A stretch of 39,810 bases of DNA from contig CANFZC010000018.1 of the NCBI GenBank assembly GCA_947451475.1, positions 1-39,810 of the forward strand, written 5' to 3'. This document shows positions 7,401 to 13,789 of this stretch, in pieces. The notes below the pieces were generated by a model, which did no database searches, had not been told where the DNA came from, and worked only from the letters and a program-made list of their open reading frames with translations. Each line of letters starts with the position of its first letter. Position 1 is the stretch's first letter. This stretch comes from Flavobacteriaceae bacterium. Lineage in GTDB: Bacteria; Bacteroidota; Bacteroidia; Flavobacteriales; Flavobacteriaceae. A program made the translations under genes and the position numbers.

Positions 7401-7753
7401 CGCTAAGAGTAAAAGATTCTGCCAATCAAGATGGTGGAACCTTAAACAGCTGGAGCCTTAAAGTATGTGGTATTCAAAACCCGCTAAGTGTAGTCGCTAA
7501 TACCATTACCAATCTAGCCGTTTATCCAAATCCAAATACAGGGAATTTTACAGTGCAATTCAACTCGCTGTCCAATAACCCTATCAAATTAGGGGTATAC
7601 GATATGAGAGGTAGAACGGTATTCGCCAATAACTACCAAAACAAAGGATACTTCAATGAAAACATTCAATTAAATAATTTACAAACAGGTGTCTATTTAT
7701 TAAAAGTGATCGATGGGGATACACAAACCACCAAGAAAATAATCATCGAATAA
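4496..7753 (+). CDS. secreted reprolysin-like zinc metalloprotease, T9SS cargo
   Basis: The product is 1085 aa. A signal peptide (about 1-20) and a pro-region (about 20-190) precede a metzincin domain. Its zinc motif HEMGHQFGGNH gives ligands His340, His344 and His350 with base Glu341, and a downstream SGSTIMGYAG supplies the Met-turn Met372. Next come Ig/cadherin-like and FN3 modules (about 410-840; an FN3 ends near DYYWRIKPKN), then a proprotein-convertase P-like domain (about 848-992; HSWVNDLTLTLISP and GTWTLRVKDS). A type A sorting domain (about 1005-1085) has VYPNPNTGNF, GVYLLKV and the KKIIIE end. T9SS should export it across the outer membrane, with the tail removed or lipid-attached. 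The P-like domain is more familiar behind subtilases than behind M12-type proteases. It has its own promoter and terminator. Confidence 0.92.
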   Translation: MKKPLLLILVLLLNSVLFSQSKNWTKIPLSRDIVATKNVNRSSFPKEFELYQMNLGSLVETLKNAPQKGSNQASNVIIEVPSIGGKVEHYKVYEFSNFAPALQVQFPNIRSYVGQGMEDKTATLRFSIDPSGFQAMILRADKHNVFIEPYSEDGSTYAVYESTRNKGSLPFICATEDTVLAHDLAKDLNQSTLSSSGELLVFRLALSCNGEYTTYFGGTVANALAAMNATMTRVNGVFEIDLAIHMNIIDNNTSVIYTDAATDPYSTNMNSWNAQLQSTLTSVIGEANYDIGHMFGATGGGGNAGCIGCVCVNGSKGSGITSPADGIPMGDTYDIDYVAHEMGHQFGGNHTFSNSVEGTGVNVEPGSGSTIMGYAGITSQDVQLHSDPYFVYASVKQIQDNMVGKTCPVRTTLTNVAPAVNAGLDYTIPKSTPFILDGSATDANGDVLSYCWEENDSATNQTGANSAASATKTGGPNWRSYNPVATTKRFCPPIERVVANATTTQGLDIVVEALSSVARPLNFVLTARDNIAGGGQTGSDAMVVTVNATAGPFLVTVPNTNVDWPVGSSQDVTWDVAGTTANNINAAAVDIFLSTDGGYTYPIVLATNVPNDGLETITVPNAIGTTNRIMVKGNNHIFYDISNTNFIISEPLTDFTIAPIGGYTLQTCTGIDATKDILFNTYQGFSADTQFTASGEPAGATVAFSPNPINTQGIVTMAITNTAAVTPGLYPVVVTATSGSIVKTFTLQFQVYSASFATASLTAPANLATGLSSSVTLSWTADANATSYDVEVATDAAFTSIAAAGNTATTSYLVTGLSNQTDYYWRIKPKNTSCEGAYADAFQFTTGNEICNTVASANVPLTIATTANVTINSTLSIPDNLTITDVDVIVDITHSWVNDLTLTLISPTGTQVQLVNRPCANSALNNVVATFNDGGIPLVCGNNPAIGGEVKPTQVLSALNGQDSSGTWTLRVKDSANQDGGTLNSWSLKVCGIQNPLSVVANTITNLAVYPNPNTGNFTVQFNSLSNNPIKLGVYDMRGRTVFANNYQNKGYFNENIQLNNLQTGVYLLKVIDGDTQTTKKIIIE

Positions 7754-7775
7754 TCAATTCTCTATTTTTATACAG

Positions 7776-7803
7776 AAGGCTGCTTTTAAAGCAGCCTTTT
7801 TTA
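7776..7803 (+). terminator. terminator of metalloprotease gene
   Basis: AAGGCTGC (7776-7783) and GCAGCCTT (7791-7798) form an 8-bp stem with loop TTTTAAA, followed by a T run. It lies 22 bases after the stop codon. Confidence 0.88.
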
Positions 7804-7848
7804 TGGAATGCTACAATTGTTTCCTATTTTTACCAAACAATTTACACC

Positions 7849-8403
7849 ATGGCCAACGAACGCATCATATTAGGTATCGACCCGGGAACCACCATCATGG
7901 GCTTCGGATTAATCAAGGTGGTCAATAAGAAAATGGAATTCCTGCAGTTGAATGAGCTAATACTAAGCAAGTACGATGACCATTACACCAAATTAAAAGT
8001 GATCTTCGAACGCACCATCGAACTCATAGAAACACACCACCCGGATGAAATCGCCATCGAAGCGCCTTTCTTCGGAAAGAACGTGCAGTCCATGTTAAAG
8101 TTAGGCAGAGCACAAGGTGTAGCCATGGCCGCAGGATTGTCCCGCCAAATTCCCATCACAGAATACGAACCCAAGAAAATAAAAATGGCCATCACCGGCA
8201 ATGGAAACGCAAGCAAAGAACAAGTGGCCAAAATGCTCCAACAACTACTAGGCCTAAAAGAATTACCCAAAAACCTCGACTCCACTGATGGCTTAGCCGC
8301 AGCAGTCTGTCATTTTTTCAATTCCGGAAAAGTAGTAGGCAGCAAGAGTTATACCGGTTGGGATGCTTTTGTCAAACAAAATGAAGAACGTGTTAAAAAA
8401 TAG
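7849..8403 (+). CDS. ruvC: Holliday junction resolvase RuvC
   Basis: The product is 184 aa. It cuts four-way DNA junctions symmetrically together with RuvAB during recombinational repair. The RNase H-like fold is clear: IILGIDPGTT with Asp11, IAIEAPFFGKN with Glu71, and LDSTDGLAAAVCH with Asp144 and Asp147. These correspond to the four acidic metal ligands of E. coli RuvC. ITGNGNASKEQVAKML (115-130) is the conserved helix before the last motif. It is slightly longer than E. coli RuvC at the C-terminus (a basic tail, KQNEERVKK). It lies between the metalloprotease terminator and hemW, and the 59-base gap to hemW carries only short repeats, so cotranscription with hemW is likely. A TATTTTTA sequence about 20 bases upstream is a weak -7 candidate. 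Confidence 0.97.
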   Translation: MANERIILGIDPGTTIMGFGLIKVVNKKMEFLQLNELILSKYDDHYTKLKVIFERTIELIETHHPDEIAIEAPFFGKNVQSMLKLGRAQGVAMAAGLSRQIPITEYEPKKIKMAITGNGNASKEQVAKMLQQLLGLKELPKNLDSTDGLAAAVCHFFNSGKVVGSKSYTGWDAFVKQNEERVKK

Positions 8404-8427
8404 TTTTCAGTCTCTGTTTTCAGTCTC
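8403..8427 (+). repeat. tandem 13-bp duplication between ruvC and hemW
   Basis: GTTTTCAGTCTCT occurs at 8403-8415 and again, less its last base, at 8416-8427. It starts in the last base of the ruvC stop codon. Short ACTGCGACT copies follow up to 8452. The reverse complement core ACTGAAAAC also occurs at 354-362. It looks like simple-sequence drift. Confidence 0.6.
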
Positions 8428-8462
8428 AAAACTGCTAACTGCGACTGCGACCGAATACTAAA

Positions 8463-9590
8463 ATGAGCGGCATCTATATCCATATTCCTTTCTGCAAACA
8501 AGCCTGTCATTATTGTGACTTTCATTTTTCGACTTCGCTAAAGAAGAAAGAAGAAATGGTGTTGGCACTAGCCAAAGAAATAGTCCTACGCAAAGACGAG
8601 TTCAAGGAAGAAATTGTAGAGACCATTTATTTTGGCGGGGGTACCCCCAGCATTTTAGAGGTGACACACATCAAGTTGTTGATTGCAACGGTATACGCCA
8701 ATTATAAAGTAGTAGCCACCCCAGAGATAACCCTCGAGGCCAATCCCGATGATATCACTGAACAGCAACTCATCGATTGGTCCAATACGGGCATCAACAG
8801 GCTAAGCATCGGAATCCAATCTTTCTTTGAAGACGATTTAAAACTAATGAATCGAGCCCACAATGCGGCCGAAGCTATGCAGTGTTTACAGTTGGCAACA
8901 CAATATTTTGACAACATTACCATCGATCTAATATATGGAATGCCCAATATGAGCAAAGAACGTTGGCTTCAAAACATCGAAACCGCCCTCGAATTCAATA
9001 TCCCTCACATTTCAAGTTATGCGCTTACAGTCGAACCCAAAACGGCCCTGCATAGTTTTATTCAAAAAGGTCTCATCCCGCCCCTAGAGGAGGAGCTAGC
9101 ACAAGAACACTTCTTATTGTTGGTAGATACCCTAGAAGAAAAGGGATTCATCCATTACGAATTATCCAACTTCAGTAAAGAAAACTATTTTTCCAAAAAC
9201 AACTCTAGCTATTGGCTTGGTAAAAAATACCTAGGCATAGGCCCTTCTGCCCATAGTTATGACGGACTTCAAAGAGGATGGAACGCGTCCAACAATGCCC
9301 TATACCTAAAAGCGCTAAAAGAAAACAATCTTCCCATTGAAACCGAGCTGTTGACGGTAACCGACCGCTATAATGAATACATCATGACCGGTCTGCGAAC
9401 CATTTGGGGCGTTTCACTGGAACGGATTGAGAAGGATTTTGGTAAGTCCTATTTGGAATACCTAAACCAACAAGCCGCAAAATACATAGAAGACCATTTG
9501 TTGTATCTAGACGATAATGTCTTACGTACCACCAAAAACGGGAAGTTCTTAGGAGACGGAATAGCAAGTGATTTATTCATGCTAAACTAG
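8463..9590 (+). CDS. hemW: radical SAM heme chaperone HemW
   Basis: The product is 375 aa. The N-terminal GIYIHIPFCKQACHYCDFHF carries the radical SAM CxxxCxxC cluster (Cys11, Cys15, Cys18) with the extra CDF typical of the HemN/HemW group. FGGGTPSIL, the LEANPDD segment, the LSIGIQSFFEDDLKLMNRAH segment and DLIYGMPN follow in family order, and the C-terminal HemN_C region has GIGPSAHSY and the YIMTGLRTIWGV motif. The extra N-terminal residues that distinguish true coproporphyrinogen dehydrogenase HemN are absent, so this is a HemW, which binds heme and hands it to targets. Length is normal. It follows ruvC. Downstream are only a weak hairpin (9598-9613) and the promoter of the next unit. Confidence 0.95.
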   Translation: MSGIYIHIPFCKQACHYCDFHFSTSLKKKEEMVLALAKEIVLRKDEFKEEIVETIYFGGGTPSILEVTHIKLLIATVYANYKVVATPEITLEANPDDITEQQLIDWSNTGINRLSIGIQSFFEDDLKLMNRAHNAAEAMQCLQLATQYFDNITIDLIYGMPNMSKERWLQNIETALEFNIPHISSYALTVEPKTALHSFIQKGLIPPLEEELAQEHFLLLVDTLEEKGFIHYELSNFSKENYFSKNNSSYWLGKKYLGIGPSAHSYDGLQRGWNASNNALYLKALKENNLPIETELLTVTDRYNEYIMTGLRTIWGVSLERIEKDFGKSYLEYLNQQAAKYIEDHLLYLDDNVLRTTKNGKFLGDGIASDLFMLN

Positions 9591-9597
9591 TTTCAGC

Positions 9598-9622
9598 GGC
9601 TAATTAGCCTTTTAATTAAAAG
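9598..9622 (+). terminator. weak palindromic terminator after hemW
   Basis: GGCTAATTAGCC (9598-9609) is a perfect palindrome followed by TTTT, then a second palindrome CTTTTAATTAAAAG (9609-9622). The stem is short, so termination is probably partial. Confidence 0.4.
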
Positions 9623-9625
9623 AAT

Positions 9626-9633
9626 TATATTTG
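9626..9633 (+). promoter_or_regulatory. -7 box of the cyclase-GNAT-MmcQ unit
   Basis: TATATTTG matches TAnnTTTG exactly, 51 bases before the ATG at 9684, so the leader would be about 44 bases. No TTG stands at the expected -33 distance. Confidence 0.6.
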
Positions 9634-9683
9634 GTGTTAATTTAGCATGCTAGTAGAAGCGATTCTATAAAAGGCCAACCTAT

Positions 9684-10436
9684 ATGAAAGCACTCATCAA
9701 CAATTCGTTCGAAATCGACTTATCAAAACCTATTGATATCTCCATTCCGTTATCCAATACCGATGACAATCCCATCGCTTGGTATATTGAAAAGCCAACC
9801 ATCGAACCCGTTACGTTTGGGGATTGGGTAGGTAAAGTGGCAGCAGGGAGTTCAACCAACTTCAATAATATTTTCTTCAACCCACACGGACATGGTACGC
9901 ATACCGAATGCCTAGGACATATAACCCGCGAGTTCTACAGCATCAATCAATGCCTAAAACAGTTCTTCTTCCTTGCCGAATTGATTTCAGTAACACCAGA
10001 AGTACAAGGGGAGGATTTAGTCATTACCAAAGAACAACTAGAGCGCTTATTAAAGGGTAACGATCCTGAAGCCATCGTCATCAGAACATTGCCCAATGCA
10101 GTAGCTAAAAAACATACAAACTATTCTCATACCAATCCTCCTTATCTAGAAGAGGACGCCGCTCATTATATTCGTGAAAAAGGAATAAAGCATTTATTAA
10201 TTGATTTACCTAGCGTGGATAGGGAAGAAGATGGCGGTAAGTTAGCAGCTCACAAAGCCTTCTGGAACGTAACCGATGTCAACAACCTCAATCCCGACGC
10301 AAGATTAAACTGTACCATCACCGAAATGATTTATGTGAATGATGCTATTAAAGATGGCAGCTATGTGTTAAACCTACAAATAGCCTCTTTCGAGAATGAT
10401 GCCTCACCTAGTAAACCTGTTTTGTATTCCCTATGA
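9684..10436 (+). CDS. cyclase-family metal hydrolase (kynurenine formamidase-like)
   Basis: The product is 250 aa, no signal peptide. It belongs to the swivelling beta/alpha 'cyclase' family that includes KynB-type arylformamidases and isatin hydrolases. The family motif HxGTHxDxPxH appears as HGHGTHTECLGH (68-79): His73 and His79 are kept, the Asp is Glu75, the Pro is Leu77, and the leading His is displaced by one residue (His68/His70). Later conserved pieces are VIRTLPN, NPPYLEEDAAHYIREKGIKHLLIDLPSVDREEDGG and HKAFWN, as in other Bacteroidota homologues. Substrate unknown; with the altered motif, kynurenine formamidase activity should not be assumed. It opens a three-gene unit and its stop overlaps the GNAT start (ATGA). 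Confidence 0.85.
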   Translation: MKALINNSFEIDLSKPIDISIPLSNTDDNPIAWYIEKPTIEPVTFGDWVGKVAAGSSTNFNNIFFNPHGHGTHTECLGHITREFYSINQCLKQFFFLAELISVTPEVQGEDLVITKEQLERLLKGNDPEAIVIRTLPNAVAKKHTNYSHTNPPYLEEDAAHYIREKGIKHLLIDLPSVDREEDGGKLAAHKAFWNVTDVNNLNPDARLNCTITEMIYVNDAIKDGSYVLNLQIASFENDASPSKPVLYSL

Positions 10437-10834
10437 TCACTATTTCAACCGATAAAACTAGATTGGACTTGCCTTTTATCCAAAACTTTCTAAAGGATAT
10501 CTACTGGGCTGCCGGCAGAACACTAGAAGAAGTACAAGTAACCCTAGACGCTTCTGTTTGCTTCGGAATTTATCTAGACAACCAACAAATTGGTTTTGCT
10601 AGAGTCATCACCGATTATGTGGTATTTGCTTATGTAATGGATGTTTTTATAGACGAGAAACAGCGCGGTAATGGCTATTCGTCTCTTTTAATCGAAGCCA
10701 TGATGAAAGCACCCCAATTACAACAAGTAAAAATATGGCGACTAGCGACCTCCGATGCACATTTTTTATATGAAAAATTCGGATTTACCGCATTAGCCCA
10801 TCCAGAGAAAATGATGGAAAAAGTAATTACATAG
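10433..10834 (+). CDS. GNAT family N-acetyltransferase
   Basis: The product is 133 aa, a short single-domain GNAT. The central strand FAYVMDVFIDEKQRGNGYSSLLIEAM contains the acetyl-CoA pyrophosphate loop Q/RxxGxG/A (QRGNGY), and the C-terminal AHFLYEKFGFTAL is the usual motif B end. It should transfer an acetyl group to a small amine or protein N-terminus; the acceptor is unknown. The start ATG overlaps the cyclase stop by four bases (ATGA), which implies translational coupling, and the MmcQ gene follows four bases after its stop. Confidence 0.9.
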   Translation: MITISTDKTRLDLPFIQNFLKDIYWAAGRTLEEVQVTLDASVCFGIYLDNQQIGFARVITDYVVFAYVMDVFIDEKQRGNGYSSLLIEAMMKAPQLQQVKIWRLATSDAHFLYEKFGFTALAHPEKMMEKVIT

Positions 10835-10838
10835 TACC

Positions 10839-11210
10839 ATGAATATTCAGCAACTATACGAGTTCTGTTTGTCCAAAAAAGCCGTAACAGAACATTTCCC
10901 GTTTGATGAAGATACCCTCGTATTTAAAGTGGGTGGCAAAATGTTTTGCCTAACGTCTTTAAAGGATTGGGAAAACGGAACCCCAGCGCTAAACCTAAAA
11001 GGAGATCCCGATAGCAATCAAGAGCTTCGTGCGGCCTATGAAGCCATTCATCCCGGATTCCACATGAGTAAAATCCATTGGAATACCGTGCATTTCAATA
11101 GCGATGTCCCCGACAAAATGATGTGCCAACTCATCAATGATTCCTACGATTTGGTATTCAAAAGTTTGACCAAAAAAATTCAAAACGAAATTCTAGAAAG
11201 TGAGAATTAG
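10839..11210 (+). CDS. MmcQ/YjbR family protein
   Basis: The product is 123 aa. It has the MmcQ/YjbR layout: N-terminal LYEFCLSKKAVTEHFPFDEDTLVFKV, then GGKMFCLTSL, a NLKGDPDSNQELRAAYEAIHPGFHMSKIHWNTV segment and a C-terminal DSYDLVFKSLTKK helix. The fold is CyaY-like; members have been called DNA-binding on structural grounds but the role is unproven. It is the last gene of the cyclase-GNAT unit. A -7 box sits just after its stop, so the next gene has its own promoter. Confidence 0.9.
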   Translation: MNIQQLYEFCLSKKAVTEHFPFDEDTLVFKVGGKMFCLTSLKDWENGTPALNLKGDPDSNQELRAAYEAIHPGFHMSKIHWNTVHFNSDVPDKMMCQLINDSYDLVFKSLTKKIQNEILESEN

Positions 11211-11214
11211 GCAT

Positions 11215-11222
11215 TACTTTTG
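11215..11222 (+). promoter_or_regulatory. -7 box of the PH-SHOCT gene
   Basis: TACTTTTG matches TAnnTTTG, 34 bases before the ATG at 11256 and five bases after the MmcQ stop. The start site would fall near 11229. Confidence 0.6.
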
Positions 11223-11255
11223 CAGAACGTTTTCAGTACCTAAAAAAACAACAGT

Positions 11256-11966
11256 ATGTTAGATAATTTAAAGAAAATATTAAACGAAGACCAAGACCCA
11301 AAAGCTATTGAAAAAATCACTTCAAAGCTGGATAACCTGTTAATGACCAACGAGGAGATTGGGTACATAGCCGTTCAAAAAAAACCAGCAGTAACGATTT
11401 TTCCAGATAGCATAGTAGTGACCAATAAAAGAATTATTCTGTGCAAACCAAAAAACCTAGGATTGTCTATGGAGTTCATGGACTATGATTGGGATGATAT
11501 CGCAGCCAGCTTTGTAAAAGAAGGTATATTAGGAGCGGATTTTACGTTTACAACCAAGTCAGAACTGACACATACCGTTGATTATTTACCCAAAAATCAA
11601 GCACGCAAACTGTACACTTTCGCTAAAGAGCAACTGGACTTGTTAAAAAATCCTATCGCCACGCCATCAACCGTCGAAGAAGTAAAACCAGCAGTTGAAA
11701 CCCCAGTTGCCGAAGAAGTAGAAGAAATAGCCGCAGAGGAAGTAACTAATTTTGCCGAAATCATGCCGGCAACACCATCTTATACTTCCTACGAAGAACC
11801 ATTAGTTGAAACAGCCAATACCTCCCCAGCAGAACGAAAACTTAGCGAGTTATCCCAAGATGAATTATTCGAAAAACTACAGAACTATAAAAAGTTATTA
11901 GATAACGGATTAATTCTACAAGGCGAATACGACACCTTAAAAAAGGAAATACTAAGTAATATGTAA
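11256..11966 (+). CDS. PH domain-SHOCT domain protein
   Basis: The product is 236 aa, cytoplasmic, no signal peptide. Residues about 10-125 form a bacterial PH domain (YokE/bPH type): IFPDSIVVTNKRIILCKP is the classic second hairpin and DYDWDDIAASFVKEGILGADFTF the following strands. A Pro/Glu/Ala/Val-rich linker (about 135-190) joins it to a C-terminal SHOCT module (about 195-236; ELSQDELFEKLQNYKKLLDNGLI ... EYDTLKKEIL). SHOCT is a short oligomerisation motif common at the ends of bacterial PH proteins. No enzyme function is expected; membrane or protein binding is likely. Own promoter at 11215 and a strong shared terminator downstream. Confidence 0.88.
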   Translation: MLDNLKKILNEDQDPKAIEKITSKLDNLLMTNEEIGYIAVQKKPAVTIFPDSIVVTNKRIILCKPKNLGLSMEFMDYDWDDIAASFVKEGILGADFTFTTKSELTHTVDYLPKNQARKLYTFAKEQLDLLKNPIATPSTVEEVKPAVETPVAEEVEEIAAEEVTNFAEIMPATPSYTSYEEPLVETANTSPAERKLSELSQDELFEKLQNYKKLLDNGLILQGEYDTLKKEILSNM

Positions 11967-11985
11967 TTTATATTTAACGATATAA

Positions 11986-12018
11986 AAAAAGCCCTATTGG
12001 ATTACAATAGGGCTTTTT
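11986..12018. terminator. bidirectional terminator
   Basis: AAAAAGCCCTATTG and CAATAGGGCTTTTT form a perfect 14-bp stem with loop GATTA. It has T runs in both directions and serves the convergent genes at 11256-11966 (+) and 12030-13418 (-). Confidence 0.93.
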
Positions 12019-12029
12019 ATTTTTAAGTA

Positions 12030-13418
12030 TTATTTATTTAATTCTACAAAATATTTGTAGAATAACGGAATAGTTTCAATGCCTTTCAAGTAATTAAATA
12101 CCCCAAAATGCTCGTTTGGTGAGTGAATAGCATCACTGTCTAATCCAAATCCCATCATAATGGTTTTTGATTTTAATTCCTTTTCAAATAAGGCTACAAT
12201 TGGGATACTTCCTCCTGATCGAACCGGTATAGCGGGCACACCAAAGGTCTCACTATAGGCTTTGGAAGCAGCTTGATATCCAATGCTGTCAATCGGGGTT
12301 ACATAACCTTGGCCTCCATGATGAGGTGTTACTTTAACTTTTACCGCTTTTGGAGCGATACTCTCAAAATGTTTAGTAAAGAGCGCTGTGATTTCTTCCC
12401 AATCTTGGTTCGGTACTAAACGCATGGATATTTTAGCACAAGCCTTACTGGCAATAACTGTTTTAGCTCCTTCTCCCGTGTAGCCTCCCCAAATACCATT
12501 TACATCTAAGGTTGGTCGAATCGAGTTTCTTTCATTAGTGACATAGCCGGTTTCACCATATACGTCTTCTATATCCAGCGCTTTTTTATAATGCTCTAAT
12601 GAAAAGGGCGCTTTAGCCATCTCCGCTCGTTCAGCGGCTGTTAATTCTTCAACTTTGTCATAAAATCCAGGAATCGTAATATGATTATTTTCGTCATGAA
12701 GTGAAGCAATCATTTTAGTCAATACATTAATCGGATTGGCCACAGCACCACCATATAAACCGGAATGAAGGTCCCTATTAGGTCCAGTAACTTCAACTTC
12801 CACATAGCTTAATCCTCTTAAACCTGTAGTAATGGAAGGTTGTTGATTAGAAATCATGCCAGTATCTGAGATCAAAATAACGTCGTTTGCTAATTTATCT
12901 TGGTTTCTCTCTACAAACCAACCTAAACTTTTGGAACCTACTTCTTCTTCTCCTTCAATCATGAATTTGACGTTACATGGCAAACAATCGTTTTGAATCA
13001 TATACTCAAATGCTTTTACATGCATATACATTTGCCCCTTATCATCGCATGCCCCGCGAGCAAATATAGCTCCCTCTGGGTGAATGTCTGTAGTTTTGAT
13101 AACCGGTTCAAAAGGAGGAGAGGTCCATAATTCCAATGGGTCTGGTGGTTGTACATCATAATGCCCATAGACTAGAATAGTGGGTAAGTTTTTGTCAATG
13201 ATCTTCTCGCCATATACTATTGGATAGCCTGGTGTTTCGCACATTTCAACTAAATCACATCCTGCTTTTTCTAAACTAGATTTTACGGCATTGGCAGTGT
13301 CTATCACATCTTGAGCATAAGCACTATCAGCACTTACGGATGGTATTTTTAACAACTCTATTAATTCAGTTATGAAACGTTCTTTATTTTGTTGAACGTA
13401 GTTTTTTATATTGTCCAT
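12030..13418 (-). CDS. M20 family dipeptidase (CNDP-like)
   Basis: The product is 462 aa, full length for the carnosinase/CNDP branch of M20 di-zinc peptidases. Metal and catalytic residues line up: ILVYGHYDVQPP with His86 and Asp88, FARGACDDKGQ with bridging Asp125, IEGEEEVGS with base Glu158 and ligand Glu159, SDTGMI with Asp185, and a final His near the C-terminus in DAIHSPNEHF. The lid domain (about 205-350) contains DLHSGLYGG with His218, which completes the neighbouring active site in the dimer. No signal peptide, so a cytoplasmic enzyme for dipeptides or short peptides. Single-gene transcript: TATATTTG at 13440-13447 (minus) upstream and the strong terminator downstream. Confidence 0.93.
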   Translation of the reverse strand: MDNIKNYVQQNKERFITELIELLKIPSVSADSAYAQDVIDTANAVKSSLEKAGCDLVEMCETPGYPIVYGEKIIDKNLPTILVYGHYDVQPPDPLELWTSPPFEPVIKTTDIHPEGAIFARGACDDKGQMYMHVKAFEYMIQNDCLPCNVKFMIEGEEEVGSKSLGWFVERNQDKLANDVILISDTGMISNQQPSITTGLRGLSYVEVEVTGPNRDLHSGLYGGAVANPINVLTKMIASLHDENNHITIPGFYDKVEELTAAERAEMAKAPFSLEHYKKALDIEDVYGETGYVTNERNSIRPTLDVNGIWGGYTGEGAKTVIASKACAKISMRLVPNQDWEEITALFTKHFESIAPKAVKVKVTPHHGGQGYVTPIDSIGYQAASKAYSETFGVPAIPVRSGGSIPIVALFEKELKSKTIMMGFGLDSDAIHSPNEHFGVFNYLKGIETIPLFYKYFVELNK

Positions 13419-13439
13419 GTGTTTATTAAATGATTAAGC

Positions 13440-13447
13440 CAAATATA
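13440..13447 (-). promoter_or_regulatory. -7 box of the M20 dipeptidase gene
   Basis: The minus strand reads TATATTTG, an exact consensus -7 box 22 bases before the ATG at 13418. Confidence 0.65.
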
Positions 13448-13513
13448 CAAATACAATTTTCATTTTAATAAGTACCGAAACCCAAAAATTTTACAAAATA
13501 AAAGTTATTGGAA

Positions 13514-13543
13514 TTTGGTATTTGAAAAATATGGCTATATTTG
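13514..13543 (+). promoter_or_regulatory. promoter of tRNA-Leu
   Basis: TTTG at 13514-13517 and TATATTTG at 13536-13543 are separated by 18 bases, matching the Bacteroidota -33/-7 promoter. Transcription would start near 13550, seven bases before the tRNA. Confidence 0.75.
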
Positions 13544-13556
13544 CACTCACAATTTT

Positions 13557-13641
13557 GCGGGTATGGCGAAATTGGTAGACGTGCCAGACTTAGGATCTGG
13601 TGCCGCAAGGCGTGTAGGTTCGAGTCCTATTACCCGCACCA
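13557..13641 (+). tRNA. tRNA-Leu (anticodon TAG)
   Basis: The acceptor arm GCGGGTA (13557-13563) pairs with TACCCGC (13631-13637), discriminator A13638, and CCA is encoded at 13639-13641. The anticodon stem CCAGA/TCTGG holds the loop CTTAGGA with TAG. The long variable arm (TGCCGCAAGGCGT) is that of a class II tRNA. It has its own promoter and terminator. Confidence 0.97.
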
Positions 13642-13673
13642 AAAAGCTCTAACGAATAGTTGGAGCTTTTTTA
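13641..13673 (+). terminator. terminator after tRNA-Leu
   Basis: AAAAAGCTC (13641-13649) and GAGCTTTTT (13663-13671) pair, extended inward by AAC/GTT with one T-G wobble, and run into T. It begins right at the CCA end of the tRNA. Confidence 0.88.
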
Positions 13674-13684
13674 TTTTTAACAAT

Positions 13685-13760
13685 ATGGTTAATAAAATGT
13701 TTAAAGTTTATTTTGTAAACCATTCACAACCTAATGAAATGCTGTTAATTTTACAGCATT
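13685..13760 (+). promoter_or_regulatory. two hairpins in the leader of the 13790 gene
   Basis: ATGGTTAATAAAATG (13685-13699) pairs with 13709-13723 in 14 of 15 positions, two of them wobbles, with a 9-base loop. A second, perfect 8-bp hairpin AATGCTGT/ACAGCATT spans 13738-13760. No U tract follows either, so they are not simple terminators. They lie in the 115 bases between the tRNA terminator and the next ATG. Confidence 0.5.
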
Positions 13761-13789
13761 AATTCATAATTTGAATTTATTTTTTCTAA

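Noticed and set aside
8403..8452. Operator made of repeated GTTTTCAGTCTC and GCGACT
   Set aside because: The repeats are direct, simple and drifting, without symmetry or a promoter nearby; slippage explains them.
13541..13762. 73-codon plus-strand ORF
   Set aside because: It runs through tRNA-Leu, its terminator and the hairpins that follow.
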